From Blasia pusilla (taxonomy: Eukaryota > Marchantiophyta > Marchantiopsida > Blasiales), in contig CM114271.1 in the NCBI GenBank assembly GCA_050084515.1, forward strand, positions 31,248,001 through 31,312,000: a stretch of 64,000 nt of DNA, in the 5' to 3' direction. Both the position numbers and the translations under genes were made by a program. Below, in pieces: positions 1 through 11,777 of this stretch; positions within the stretch are counted from its first letter, which is position 1, and each line of letters opens with the position of its first letter. Below the pieces are notes generated by a model that saw nothing but the letters and a program-made list of their open reading frames with translations, was not told the origin of the DNA and did not search any database.

Positions 1-1091
1 GGTTGCACTAAGTTTCCTCTCTTCAAAAAAAAATCTCAAAAAAATTACTCACTTATTATCCATAATCTTCATATTTTTTTAAGAGAGTTTCGGTTTTTTT
101 TCCCTTTTGTGCCTTTTTTTTAAGAGAGACTCTCCTCTCTTCCTCTCTTCTGCCAGAATATCAGGCCCCCCGACTTTTCCTTCCGTGACATCCCCTCGTC
201 TAAATTCATTTGTAGGAGCTCTTTTGTGTAGGAGTTTTAGGAATGGTAGGAATTGGGGAGCTTGTGAAGTTATTTATATGTGTGCTTTAGATCGTGAATC
301 TTGTCAATGGTAAATAAAATGTAGCTGAGTGAAGGGATATGGATTTATGAAAGGTCTGATCGATGCATAAATAATAGGTGGTCTGGATTTTGACTTTCTT
401 TTAAAGTAGGGTGGAATTGGAGGACATGTCATGAAAGAGAATGTTCTAACATTCGTATAATGGTGTATTATTGATACAATATGTGAAAGTTTTTTTTTGC
501 AGTAGATGTGTTTTATTAGGACAGCATGACAGTAACCCTCTCTGCAGAGATAACATGGTTTTGCAAAATGGAAACTTTGGTAAAATGATACAATGTTTTA
601 AGAAGTATTATGAAACTGCCCAAGTTTGGCATATAGCGGCAGTAGGCACTGGAGGAGTTTATGCCTGTAGGAGTTAAAACTTTGAAAAACATAAAGAAGG
701 TGTTGCTGCCTTATGCATATAGAGATTTTGTATGTGTGGTGCTAATATTTTCTTGGTGATCCAATTGACAGAAGACTGTTGGGGAGGTAGCAGCCATTTC
801 TTGCATATCACAAGGTGCAACAATTTACATTGCTAAAGTATAAATGGAAATTGAAAAAATAGGAGGAATGTGTGGATGTGGAAGAAGAGAGCTTGGAAGA
901 AGATAGTTAGAAAAGCAGATAGAATCTGAAAAAATGGTTAATGTAGCATTGGTATAGGGCGAGTAGCATATTTCTAGAATGTACTAAGGAGCCCTATTTA
1001 AAGATGAACTCACAAATTTGAATACATATAAGGGAGAAGAAAAAGAAAGGCACTTGAAGTATGAAGAGTTGTAGAATATTATACGTGCAAA
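1..1091. other. No recognisable gene
   Basis: AT-rich sequence with only short open frames (under 70 codons) on either strand. I see no conserved motif, tRNA or repeat structure that I can name. Confidence 0.5.
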
Positions 1092-1622
1092 TCAGTTTCG
1101 AAGCAAGGACTCAATAATCCCTAACTGGAGCTTTAACTTTGGGTTGTGCTCAATGAGAGGGTTAACTTCGACGATGAAGTCTTTGAAATGCCTTCGTGCT
1201 TCTTTCAAATTCTCCTTAAGATCTGAAATAATTTGCATATGGATGTCATTCTCCTCGTAAAGCGCAGATAGCTCGTTGCTAAGGTTGTTTTTTGTACTCG
1301 CCAATGTCTCTATCCGGTCATGGGACCTATCCAGATGTGCCATGACTCCATGATACAATTGAAGAGGAATAGTGAGACGAAGCGAAAAATGGTCTCTTGG
1401 TGATTGCACCTCTGGTTGATATTGCTGTGGAGTATTGCAAGGAGCTGCAACCGAGTAAGGTGGACGTCTTGAAGGTTGCCTAGTTCTCATCTGGAAGTAC
1501 ATCAGCCAACAATAATGTTGGGTTAGACCATCATGGACATTTCTATAATGAATTCGTGGAAGGTAGTGAATATGAGAAGCAGAGGTAAAATTGGGATAGT
1601 ACATTTGAAAATGAGAACCCAT
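1092..1622 (-). CDS. Hypothetical coiled-coil protein, 176 codons
   Basis: This is one of the longer uninterrupted ATG-initiated frames in the first 3 kb. The N-terminal third is rich in Tyr, His and Pro. The C-terminal half (about residues 95-160) is rich in Glu, Lys, Leu and Asn with heptad-like spacing, which suggests a coiled coil (for example the stretch ending HFKDFIVEVNPLIEHNPK). Other reverse-strand frames lie just upstream (2076-2333 and 2346-2681), so it could be the last exon of a longer decayed gene or part of a transposable element. I do not recognise the family. No promoter or polyadenylation signal was identified. It could equally be a chance frame. Confidence 0.3.
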   Translation of the reverse strand: MGSHFQMYYPNFTSASHIHYLPRIHYRNVHDGLTQHYCWLMYFQMRTRQPSRRPPYSVAAPCNTPQQYQPEVQSPRDHFSLRLTIPLQLYHGVMAHLDRSHDRIETLASTKNNLSNELSALYEENDIHMQIISDLKENLKEARRHFKDFIVEVNPLIEHNPKLKLQLGIIESLLRN

Positions 1623-2075
1623 GTTGAAGCCGTGAATATGAATTGAGACAATAGCATAACAATGGAGTATGAAAAAGTGATGGGGGATAAGAAGAATAAT
1701 TTTTGAGAGAAGAATTCAAAATGAATGGTACGCTGATATTTCATTACACATCACATAATATTTTTGGCATATATGAAAAGTTATCTCAAGTATTGACATA
1801 GATGTTAACAAAATTTATAGTTCCCAGCTACAAAACAGATTGGACCGATATATAGTAGTTGGTAGTGAGTGCAAATTTTCAAAACTCAGGTGTACAATTA
1901 TCCATGGTGCTTGGTGTAACGGAACTTGCACAATAGGTAGTTTTTATTAGTTGACATAATACTTACAGGAATGAGCAGGAATGAGAAAATGAGATAAATA
2001 TGTAATGAGAAAGTAGTAGAAATGAAACAATGGGAAAAGATTGGAAAGAAATTAATGAAGAGGGCTGAAGCTGCA

Positions 2076-2770
2076 TTAATGGAATTCACCTTCTCTTCGC
2101 TTAGTTGATGAAGTAACAAGGTCAATATTATTGTAGACAGACAGATCAAAGTTTATAACAGTGCATGATGTCTGTGGTGGGGGTGGTGTGAGATCTGGTA
2201 AGGTGGGTACAACGTGGGGAGTGGTTAGATCTACTGGAAATGGTTCTACATCTAGGAGCTCACCTTTAGCCTTCGCTAGTTTTAGGCGAATGATCAGATG
2301 GGAAGCCTTGACAGTTGTCAAGTCTATTAGCATCTTGATCGGTACTCAAAATTCATGGCGTAACTTGCGCACCTGATCTAGTCTAATTCCACCACAAGAA
2401 AGGGCATACAATCTATCTGCTTGATTCCGTATAAGGGTGGTCCACTCTTTGAAATCAATGGCTTTAAATTCAAATGCTTCTTTCTGGAGACCTAAGACAC
2501 AACATTCAAGGTAGTAATTAGAAGGGTACATTGAGTCACAAACTGATTTGAAGTTGAGTAAATATAAAATACTAAGATAAGTGTGAGTGACAATAAAATA
2601 ATAATAGTTTGAATGTACAAAAATGAGAGGAGTTATATAACTATGGCAGTGCATTCTTGTTGCACATGCGAAATTCGTCATTCCACTCCTGACACTGAGA
2701 TATCAGAGCTTGAATCTGCATGCTTGTGACACCATACTCCCAGAATGCATGTACTAGACCAAGGTTATCT
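2076..2770 (-). pseudogene. Reverse-strand coding fragments of unknown family
   Basis: Three neighbouring reverse-strand stretches read like protein. About 2638-2770 gives a piece containing QALISQCQEWNDEF. About 2346-2500 gives a piece containing FKEWTTLIRNQADRLYAL. 2076-2333 gives a proline-rich piece containing PDLTPPPPQ. They lie in the same orientation and could be exons of one gene or frames of one decayed mobile element, together with the 1092-1622 frame. I could not find splice sites that join them convincingly and I do not recognise the family. Confidence 0.25.
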
Positions 2771-3139
2771 GAAAAATGCATATGGTTTTCTGTTGGTTGA
2801 ACATGACAGGCGCTTGACCTCTAGTATGTTGTTAATATCATTGTGGATCATGCTTGCAAAATCCATATATGTTGAAGGCACTTGTTGCTATGTGTTTAGT
2901 ACTAGATAGGAAATTAATAGTAATTCATTGATGCTAGCAGATGACAAAGTCTATACTTGAGTAGAAGACACATGTGTGGTGTCATTCTGAGGTGGTGATG
3001 AACTGGTCCTATGATCAAAGAGAGGCACGGTACTCCCTTACGCTTGTTGCATCTGACGCCATGGCTCGAGCTTGAGGCGGATTTCTTGCCCCATGATCGA
3101 GATGAGTTGTCAAATGCCATTTTGCAAGTAGTGAGTGCA

Positions 3140-3590
3140 ACTTAATCTTCTATGATAATATCTAACCATATGTTAGAAAATCGTGAGAGCTAAGTACACC
3201 TAAAATCCTTAGTTGATCACGTGTTTGAACGCAGAATAACATAACATAGGCCATGCCAGGGGAAAAAGCAGATTTAATAACCATTTAACACCTACTTGGT
3301 ATTGTGGATCCTTGAGATTTATGAGCAGTCATTGCATAGCCTAATGAAAGAGGAAAGGTTTTTTTATGGTACTTTTGGTGTGAGGCATACCATGAGAATT
3401 TCAAAATTGATCCTAGTAATCGTGACAAGTTGACCTGATGTGGAAATTTTCACAACAATAGAGTGTAGAGCATGGTTTTTGTATTGGAATTCATGTATAT
3501 AACCATGTGCGCCATTAGCAGCGTGTACTTTGAGATTAATGTTAGATGTTAACATTACTTTGGAGCCTACATGCAAAGAATACATGGAAG
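3140..3590 (-). pseudogene. Pif1-like (Helitron-type) helicase C-terminal remnant
   Basis: On the reverse strand the sequence reads, with frameshifts, through the C-terminal part of a Pif1-family helicase. First comes VGSKVML followed by HAANGAHGYIHEF, the usual region after the AAA core. Then comes GYAMTAHKSQGSTI (about 3302-3350), which matches the family signature around the conserved HKSQG. Last is GMAYVMLFCVQTRDQLRI (about 3180-3260), which matches the motif VI region normally reading GMAYVALSRVRT. Such helicases are the C-terminal part of Helitron Rep-helicase proteins, and stand-alone Pif1 genes also exist. No Rep domain or Helitron terminus was seen here, so the assignment to a Helitron is inference. 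The fragment is broken by indels and a stop. Confidence 0.6.
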
Positions 3591-4377
3591 ACTTTGGAAA
3601 TATCCTTAAAGGAAAGGATACAAGGATGATAGCGCAAACATTTGGGAACTTCAAGGCTCATCATTTGAAAATTGAGAAACACCATGAAAACTTTGTTTTG
3701 AATAGAAACTTGTCCCTTGATGATATTGAGACCCTTGGAGAAGAGGAACACTTAAAGGCATTGTCAAGGAAAGTGATCGAATGTGGAATATCGATAGTAA
3801 CTAGAGTAAACTCTACAGCAGAATCATTGGAACCTCCTTTTGAAATACTTGGAGATACATCCAACCTTGATTTGGATCATTTCATGTACAAGATCAAATG
3901 TCTATATGACAGGAAGAAATTGAGCCTTTGTCCTGTACAACATAATCTTGGGTACAACCTAGGCCAACATTTACTCAGTGCAACTTCTGGTTAGAGAACC
4001 CTTCAAGTAGTTCACTTTTGCACTCACAGCAGATTGATGCCAAATCATATATCTACTCTAAGTGTGAAGTGAACTACTTGAACGGTTCTCTACGAATTGG
4101 GAAGCGAGGTAGATCTCCCAAGTCCTTGAAGAGGGATAGTGTCCAGAAGTCATTACTAAAATGGTTCAAAGCTGATGGAGATCTTGAAAATCTTGATGGG
4201 CCAGCCCCAACACTATCGTCAGGTGAGGAAGTTGGTTTTGATTTATCCTTATCCACTCTTTGTTCGGGATTGTGGAAAGAAAATATTCAACTTGTTATCA
4301 AAGGTGAAGAAAGACATTTGAATGTCAAGGGTTTGTTGCATGATGAATCTATTAGAAACACTTGGTATAAATGGTAA
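3539..4377 (+). pseudogene. Unknown open frames cut by a LINE
   Basis: Two long forward frames follow one another: 3539-3994 (first ATG at 3539, about 151 codons) and 4018-4377 (open, but without an ATG). They differ in frame and are separated by a 26-bp inverted repeat (3992-4092). The first has acidic and Lys-rich segments such as DDIETLGEEEHLKALSRK. The second contains SGEEVGFDLSLSTLCSGLW. The second frame runs directly into the 3' tail of the LINE at 4369, so the insertion truncated whatever was encoded. The 5' end overlaps the antisense helicase remnant. No family was recognised. Confidence 0.25.
3992..4092. repeat. 26-bp inverted repeat (hairpin)
   Basis: Left arm 3992-4017 and right arm 4067-4092 are reverse complements with a single mismatch, separated by a 49-nt loop. 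The arms lie between two open frames just upstream of the LINE 3' end. A foldback element or small hairpin RNA is possible. No target-site duplication was recognised. Confidence 0.6.
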
Positions 4378-4399
4378 ATGGTAAATAGATCAAGCCCGT

Positions 4400-7300
4400 G
4401 GGATCCAAAGGGTCAAAAGGCTACAAAAAACTTTACAAGTAATACATTGACTCGGAAAAAGACCCTAAAGGCCTTCCCCTAGCTAATGCCTAGAGCTTTT
4501 GAGGGATGGATAATGATATCTCTAATATAAAAACTTAAATCATAAGGCACTAGCTATAGTAAAGAATAGAAATTCTCCAAATCTATTTTATGAGCTAGTC
4601 TAATCTCTTCATATCTTGGACATGTAACAAACACATGATCTTCATCCTCAATACTTTCTCCGTCACATAACCTACAAACGCGTTCTATTCTATAAATGTT
4701 GAGCCAACCTTTTTCCTCAATTCCTAATCTATGAGACCCAATTCTATGTCGTGCGATAATATTATGTAAGAACGTGGAGATCCCCCCAAGTAGGTATCCT
4801 TATTCACAATATACAAGCATTGGATTAACATGAAGTTGATAAAACTCCATTTTTGTGTCCGAGTTGCTCCAAATGATGTTGAGAAATTGCTTTTGTAGAT
4901 GCTCGCGGAGTGCCATTGGTTTCAGGTCCCAATCTTGTTCCGCCACATTCCACTTTGAAGACCAAGTCACCACATCCGCAATCTACCCTATGGAACATGT
5001 GGCTCATAAAGCTTGATGAGGGAGACGAGAAACATCAAGAGATCTCATCCTTGCGATATAAGTGATGGTCAAGTAGAGAGCTTCAACTTCTAGAGGAACA
5101 CAATCTGATTCCACAAGAAGAATAGCATAAGAAGTTTGGTTTCTTACACCCAATTCTTCTTGTAGAAAAATCTTTTGCACCTTCTCCATGCGCTCCCTAC
5201 CTATCTTCTTACAACTAAGGCCCCAAACTTGGGTCCCAGATAAGACCAAAGGCATCAATAAGCTCCTAAATAAGAACTTCCTAAGGCCCCACGATACAAG
5301 ATGAGCTTTTCTACACCGGTCTAAAATTGAATATAGAGCTTTGTAACCAGCTTCTATTCTCTTTTGTATACAAAGTGCCCAATCATAATCATGAGAGAAA
5401 TCAATGCCTAGATATTTGTAACTCTTCACTTGTTCTAATTGTAGATCTTTGTAAAAGAATGAGAATTTGGATCTAGTGCCCACTCTAATGACTTTAGACT
5501 TCTCAAGATTAGCCTCCATCTGATTTTGGGTACAAAAACTTGCTTAAGTGTTGAGGTATTTTTGTAAACTAATGCTATCACGTGCTAGTAATATGATATC
5601 ATCTGCATACAATAACGCTTTGATGACGAAGTCTCCAAGCTTAACACCTTCACTGTCATATTCCTCCAACCACTTTTTGTTATCATCTATGAAAACTCCA
5701 AAGAGAGTAGGGGAAAAAGGGCAACCTTGAATGACTCCGATAGTACTCAAGATCTCTTAAGTTTGTGAATCTTTGATCTTGGCCCGAACGGAATGGTACA
5801 ATTTGGCCACAACAGCTAGGAAATTTTTTGGTACCCCAATGCCTTGCAACCAATCCCATAATAGCTTACGAGATAATGTATCAAAAGCTTTCTTGAAATC
5901 GATGCAACCGCAAAACAAAGCTTTCCCATTGCCCTTAGATTTCTCCCATAAAACACGTAAGGTCAAGATAGGATCGATGGTATTGTATGTTGGGCGAAAA
6001 CTAGCTTGGACTCGTGCTCTATTTTGGAAATACTTTGTCCATGCGCTCAACTTTGAATCCACCAATTTTCCCAAAAGCTTGGCAAAAACACTACCCACCA
6101 TGATAGTGCGATAGTTTATCACCAAGTCCTTCCTTCCTGATTTGTGAATAGGAATAATCTCTTGTAACGACCAAGTAGAAGGAAACCCATAAATAACAAC
6201 ATCACCCAATACTTTGGTGAGGATCGACCCGATAGAATCTCCTCCCCACTTAAAAAGTTCAAAAGAAAGACCATCCAAATCGTGCGATTGGCTAATGAAT
6301 CTTCTTAGTTGAGTCATCACCTCTGCTTTAGAAAATAAGCCTGGTATGCCTTCACAACAGGGCATAGATGTAGCATCGCGGAAGAAATAGAGCTTTGTGG
6401 CAAAAGATATCAAAGACTTAGGATTAAGAGTAGGTTTTGAAGACCATACTACCAACCATCTCCAAAATGATTTGGGTTCGTCATGCAGCTCCCTTGTTAA
6501 GGACTCTTGCTTTCGCCGCAAGAAAACTTGTTTCTTAGATTTCACAAAGTGTTTGTAAAGGCTTGTCATAATAAGCCGACTTTGGATATCCAAAGATTTG
6601 TCCACTGATCTTACCCTTGCTTGCTTGCATTCAGAGTCAAACCACTGATTACAAGGCAGCCTCCTAGCACTTCTATCCCTGTGCCAAAAAAAGAACTTGG
6701 ATGCACTATTCTTGAGCAATTCGGTTAGTTGCAAACTTGCCGTGTGTGGATCAGGGCTCCATACAATGTGAGTCAAGAGTCCTTGTAAATCTAGGATGTA
6801 AAGATCTTTTTTAACCAAGATCTAAGAAATACTTAGGAGAAGCTTAAACGGATTAACATATTTAGAGAAGAATTATCTTCGACAATTAGAGAGTAAACAA
6901 AAGAGGTGCATGATTTGATTTAGGCTAAGGCTCTAAAACTTCAAATGTAGAGACATGAGAGCTATTAGTGGGCGAGGAGAGAAGATAGTTAATGGTACTT
7001 ACAACCAGTAGAGGAGAAATATGTATTGGAGTGAGAGTTGGAAAAATTAGACGTTCCATTAAGAACTTTCAAATTACAAGTGGCTTGGAAAGACAAAAAA
7101 TTCTCTTTCAAAGGATTTGTAGAAAGATCTGAAGAGATTCTAGACCGCCAACCATCCTCAGGTTCTTCGAGAAGAGGAGAAGTCAAGGACTCATTGAATT
7201 GGGTAAATTGAGCACTATGCGTGCAAGCATTGAAATCCCCAACTAGAAAGATTTCACCTTTGCTTTGATATTTGAGAACATCCCCAATAAGTTGATGGAA

Positions 7301-7660
7301 CGGTTGACTCTGATTGCAAGTGCACGTTGAGTAGATAGGCATGGATAGTGGTCCAAAATACAAACTTCCAGATAATAATAAAATCCCCCAACCAAACCAA
7401 GACGTAGCCAATGATATTGGCCCTTGATGTCTTGATCTTCTAGATATATGAGAGGTAGAAATTGAGACCTGATGAAAATAGCAATACCCTTTGACCCTTT
7501 CGTGCTCATTGCCTTCTTTTGTTCCATGTCAATCCTACCAAAATAACCTTTGCATGTCTACAATAGTATTGCTCTCATATTCCCAAGACTCCACAATATT
7601 GATGATGTCCGCCATCTCCCAAACTAGTTGAGCACTCACACACTTTGTTCTTGAAAGGCC
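4400..7660 (-). pseudogene. LINE ORF2: AP endonuclease and reverse transcriptase
   Basis: Read on the reverse strand the domains occur as follows. The endonuclease (about 6990-7660) contains VGDFNAC, the APE-type motif carrying the catalytic Asp and Asn. The reverse transcriptase (about 5000-6820) contains CIDFKKAFDTL, STIGVIQGCPFSP and YADD (5598-5609), which are RT blocks 3 to 5 including the catalytic Asp pair. A C-terminal C-x2-C...H-x4-C zinc motif lies near 4620-4690. The frame is broken between 5519 and 5544, around 5750, and between the endonuclease and RT by stops and indels. The family mobilises by target-primed reverse transcription: the endonuclease nicks DNA and the RT copies the RNA at the nick. 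The copy at 52185 is its close relative in the same window. Confidence 0.85.
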
Positions 7661-7689
7661 GTGTTTATTCCACATCAACACTCTCAGCT

Positions 7690-8450
7690 CCTTGGATTGC
7701 TAGGTTGATAATTCTCTCTTTCTCAGGGTAACAATTGCTCGACCATGGCGTAGAAAAGCAATAAAACCTACTTCTTGAGCCTCTTTAACCTTTGCAAGCT
7801 CCTTTCTCCTAGCTTCAATGTGTAAAGGTGTAAGGTCAAGATCCAACCATATCCTCTATCCTTTGAGAATGGCCTTGTTAGCCATGGCAGTATCACGTTA
7901 AGTTTGATCAACAAACTTAACTAGAATAGCATGAGTCTGTGTTCCCATTTTCCCAATGTGGAAAGCTTGAGCTAAGTTCAGATTGTGAACATGAAGTGTA
8001 TCAACCAAGAACTTGGTGATAGCACTCTTCATCTCTTCAATTTTTATTTTCGGAAATCTGCGATTCTCACATTCTTCATACGTGCAAATTGGTTTTCTTT
8101 TTCTATCTCTTGCTCTTGACAGAAAGAGATATTATGAGCAACCTTTGTAACTTTAGCATAAGATTTCATTTTCACTTCTAAAGTTTTAACAACCTCATGC
8201 AATCTTGAACTATTGGGAGTAGTCGCTAATGATGATGCTATCTCTTGAACATCCGCAACAGATTTGGAAAGATCCAATATCACACCAGAGCTATCTTTCA
8301 ACACCTTCTTCAAAACCTCTTGCGTTGTCTTCAACTCTCTAATTTGAATATGAGCAAGGTTCAATTGAGAAGTTTGTACCTTAAATTCTTGTCGAAGCTC
8401 TTCACTTCATGCAAGACCACTTATACTAGATTCAAGATTTACTATTGAGT
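7690..8450 (-). pseudogene. LINE ORF1-like coiled-coil / RNA-binding protein
   Basis: Upstream of the endonuclease on the reverse strand, a Lys/Glu/Leu-rich segment with heptad character (8044-8450) includes LKKVLKDSSGVILDLSKSVA. It is followed, through one or two stops, by a compact alpha/beta-like segment that includes HAILVKFVDQT and LTPLHIEARRKELAKVK. This coiled-coil plus small RNA-binding fold layout is that of L1-type ORF1 proteins, which coat LINE RNA. Its position directly before ORF2 supports the call. It is interrupted near 7900 and 7850. Confidence 0.6.
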
Positions 8451-8995
8451 AATCATCATGAAGTGGACTTCACTACATCCAAAAAATCGCACGACCTCCA
8501 ATCAAGTAGAGACACTTGAACACCACACAACGTCTTTTCTGTATATCCTTTATTTTTTCAGATTGTGGATGCTATGGCTAAAAGCTAGACCTCATGCATT
8601 GGCAGGAAATAATGTGGTATTTGGTGAGAAAAATAGGGTTAGCTTGCAGGCTTTCCATGATCTACAAATGTCTATACATTTTTCAGTTCTCTTGATAATA
8701 TTATTCAGAGATCGTTATCCAAATCTCCCAACACCTTTACACTCATGTGGATCTGATTGTGTGGAGATTTTCTTCTCCAAAGTGTGAGAAAATAGAAAGT
8801 GACGAAATCACTGAAATCTTTACAAAAATTAGAGATACAAAGTGGCCTAGTCCGTCCGTGCGCTCACACAAGAGCTTCGATGGAACCTGAACATGGAGAT
8901 AACTCGACATACAAGAATGCGCTTTCGTTGCAGCTCTCGACTATTTCACTACTCGGGAAACTAGGGTTTTCATCTATTTTTCTTTATTTCTATTA

Positions 8996-9484
8996 ATAGA
9001 AAAAAATTACCCTGGACCCCCGCGACGCATCAGGGTGCCCCGCACCTTGATGCAATATAGGGTTAGATAATCTTAGTAACGCTACTCCTAAACCACCTAC
9101 GTCATATTACTATGACTCCTTTGACGTCTAAGTCGGAACCATCAATCTAGGCTTCTCCTCATACAAGGGGGCGGATCAGATTAATGATGCTCTGAGAAGT
9201 GGATGTTGAGAATCCAACACAAAGTGGGTGGCATGAGTGGGCATGAGAGAAACTCTGATTTCTCCACTCTATTAGACTCTGCTGCTGGTTTGAATAGATT
9301 AGCAACCATGGAGTTTGGCGAGGAGGGATTAAAAATATCTCGATCTCATTCCAAGCAATAATTTGTATGGCATAAGTTGCATCCATTCAAAGTTGGTGAA
9401 GTTGTAGCTGATCTTGGAGACTTCTCAATGATAGCCATCAACAACCAGGTGATTGAGGCTAGAAATTTGTGCATTTAGCTGAGC
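8996..9484. other. No recognisable gene
   Basis: Sequence between the LINE 5' side and the next open frame. It contains a small GC-rich patch (about 9005-9050) and no coding motif that I recognise. Confidence 0.4.
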
Positions 9485-9924
9485 ATGCATCCACATTGTA
9501 CAGCTTCATCAAGAGAGCAAGAGTGGTGGAGGTTTCCTTGGAAGGGAGAGGAAAATTGGTTTAAAAAAGATAAAGATGAGAAATTATTGGATTCATTTAT
9601 TGATCAAGATGATGAAGCTTTGACCCCTTTGGAGGTGTGGTTGGCAGCAAATGTTGATGCATCAAGACAACAAGATATGGAGAGGCAATTAGCTAACATG
9701 GTTGCTACCAGAGTGGCTTCGAACATTCATTGGATTGTAATGTTGAAGAACCCATGGAGATTGATGGGAGAGATGACATGGAGGTTGCAACACATGAAGT
9801 TTGTCATGTAATTGGTGAAATTATCCATGATTTAGTGTTTAATCCAAGTTCTATCAAAATTGAGCCAACTCTGGAATTTGAAGGCAATAGGATTTATAAA
9901 TCCACTCTTGTTAGCCAATTGTGA
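9485..9924 (+). pseudogene. Hypothetical frames, acidic, unknown family
   Basis: A 108-codon ATG frame (9485-9811) is followed, with a one-step frame change, by an open frame to 9924. The first contains EENWFKKDKDEKLLDSFIDQ and LTPLEVWLAANVDASRQQ. The second contains HVIGEIIHDLVFNPSSIK. The acid and Lys pattern and the apparent continuity across a frameshift suggest a decayed coding sequence, perhaps a gag-like or captured fragment. I do not recognise it. Confidence 0.25.
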
Positions 9925-10779
9925 GGAAATCCTTTACTATCAAACGTTAGATTAACCACTGTAATGTACAAGAGTTTCTATTTTACAGTCATTTAATAAG
10001 TTCGATCCCCAAGTGGATCATTGTTTGATGAAAAGACAGTTCAAAATTACAATTCTGTTGTAATAGTTGTATTTAAATGTGTATGTTTATATTCAATCTC
10101 TTATCAATATCTTCGGATCTTTCTTAGGACCAAAGTTTCTTTTCTCAATTCTCTCTAGTGGAGTTGACAGCATGCTCAGGTAGATTTCCTCTCGATATCA
10201 AGAAACCTCAAAGAGACCTCAACATGAAAGCTGGCTTCTCCTACTGTCGAAACTCAATCCGTCTCGGTAGGCTACTCTCTGTCAAACAGATTTCCTACAA
10301 TCTTTATGTTGATTATTCCATTGATGAGAAAGTTTCTCCTGATTCACTCTTCACTCTGCAAACCCAATAAGAATACTCATACCTAAGCATCACACATCTG
10401 AATGAATGAATGATTTCTTTACTACTCCATCAAGAATGAGAAAGCTTCAAAGTGTATAAAAGCTCGAGAGGGTACAACTCCCTTGCTCGGACCATTCCTA
10501 CAACATGTGGACATCGTAAGGGAATGATAATGATAGCTATTTCTATGCTTCTTAAATACTCTCTGAAGGAAGAGTGATCCAAATATTCGAAGCGGTTTTG
10601 ATGAAGCTGGTGGCTCTTCAACATTTGTAACTACCTAGATCTATGGTGCTCTTTGCTTTTCCTATGATCCTATGAATCCGCAGAACAAAATTGTCATAAC
10701 TACCAATTTGATACAAAGGGTTGCGTCTTTTCCTATTCTAACCGTTCTAACTATGTGTCGCTTGAAATCATTGTCAATC

Positions 10780-11005
10780 TTAGCTTCGCTGCGTTGCTAA
10801 GTCTGGACCCCTTTTGCTTCGCTTGAGGACGAAGCTCTTTCTCCATATCTGAAAACGAAGCGCTTCATTCTTTGTTCTTGTTCCAGGTGCTTCGTTCTTC
10901 GTACAAGAGCGAAGTACTTCTTTCTCTTCTTCTTCGTGCTTCGTTATGCTTCGTTATAGAGTGAAGCACTTTGTAGATAGAGCTTTGCTGAGCTTCGTTG
11001 TCGTT
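10780..11005. repeat. GCTTCG/CGAAGC-rich imperfect repeats
   Basis: Many copies of GCTTCGTT-like and GAAGC-like words occur in both orientations over about 220 bp, giving many short potential hairpins. The unit is irregular and no family is recognised. Confidence 0.5.
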
Positions 11006-11444
11006 CCGAAGCTTCTTGCTGGGTCTTGAGACTTCGTTATTTTATTCTCCTCTCCTCTTAGGCAAATCTTTGATTTTCTATCTCTATGCCTTGTCCTTGG
11101 AGCTTCGTGATTCACTTTAATCTTACTCATTCCTTCCCATAATAATATATAATAATCAAAATCATAATGTATATACAAGTCTTTGTTGAATAAAAAGATA
11201 TATTTCTTCAAAAGTACAAAATTGTGGGTATCACAACCACAGTAAAACAAAGTGTGTATTACAATCCCATGGTAGCCACTCTTCTTCAACAAGAGTTCCT
11301 ACATGTTTGCTTGATGTAAGTGCGGATTGTGGAGTGTTACTTGAGGAGGATATACTAGGAGGTAGGACTAGAGCTCAAGCCTAAACAGCAGTATCTACAA
11401 AATTAGTTTCATGGTTTGTAGAGTGTAGATAATCCAACAAAATT

Positions 11445-11777
11445 ATGGTAGTAAATGGGGTTGATATAGAGTTCAAGAGAAAAGAGTTCTCTTTTCCATT
11501 TGATCTGGAAAAGAGAAAATCAAGTATTGTAGAAGGTTTTGCTTGCAGAGTAGTGTTTAATTGGTTTAGATCTATTGGTCCAAGTAGAGATCTGAAATTC
11601 CTATATGAGACTAATGATTTAATTAAAATAGATGTAAATTTGATTATTTGTTTAGTAACCATGACTCCTGAATTCAAAGATGCACATACCATATGGCATC
11701 TTGATGGTCATGATAAATCTATATTAGATGCGCATATGAGAAGGATGGAAATTTCTTTATTAAAGTTTTGGATTTAA
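11445..11777 (+). CDS. Hypothetical protein, 110 codons
   Basis: A complete ATG-to-stop frame with balanced composition, containing FPFDLEKRKSSIVEGFACR and ending in HMRRMEISLLKFW. It stands alone. The flanks are AT-rich without identifiable motifs. It may be an exon or fragment of a transposable element. Function unknown. Confidence 0.25.
   Translation: MVVNGVDIEFKRKEFSFPFDLEKRKSSIVEGFACRVVFNWFRSIGPSRDLKFLYETNDLIKIDVNLIICLVTMTPEFKDAHTIWHLDGHDKSILDAHMRRMEISLLKFWI

Larger units (their letters stand above)
4369..8995 (-). mobile_element. LINE (non-LTR retrotransposon), near full length, decayed
   Basis: A reverse-strand LINE with ORF1, an AP-type endonuclease, reverse transcriptase and a C-terminal zinc motif, in that order from 8.4 kb down to 4.4 kb. 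The 3' end (4369-4390 on the plus strand) is a short ATTTACC repeat rather than poly(A). The related LINE at 52185-54699 has the same 3' end, so this tail is a property of the family. The 5' boundary near 8995 is approximate: it is taken from where ORF1-side sequence ends. The target-site duplication was not identified. Stops and indels in all domains make it non-autonomous now. Confidence 0.85.

Noticed and set aside
1-10. Window starts with GGTTGCAC, like the Mutator-like terminus
   Set aside because: It is too short to judge at a window edge, and no partner end or duplication can be seen.
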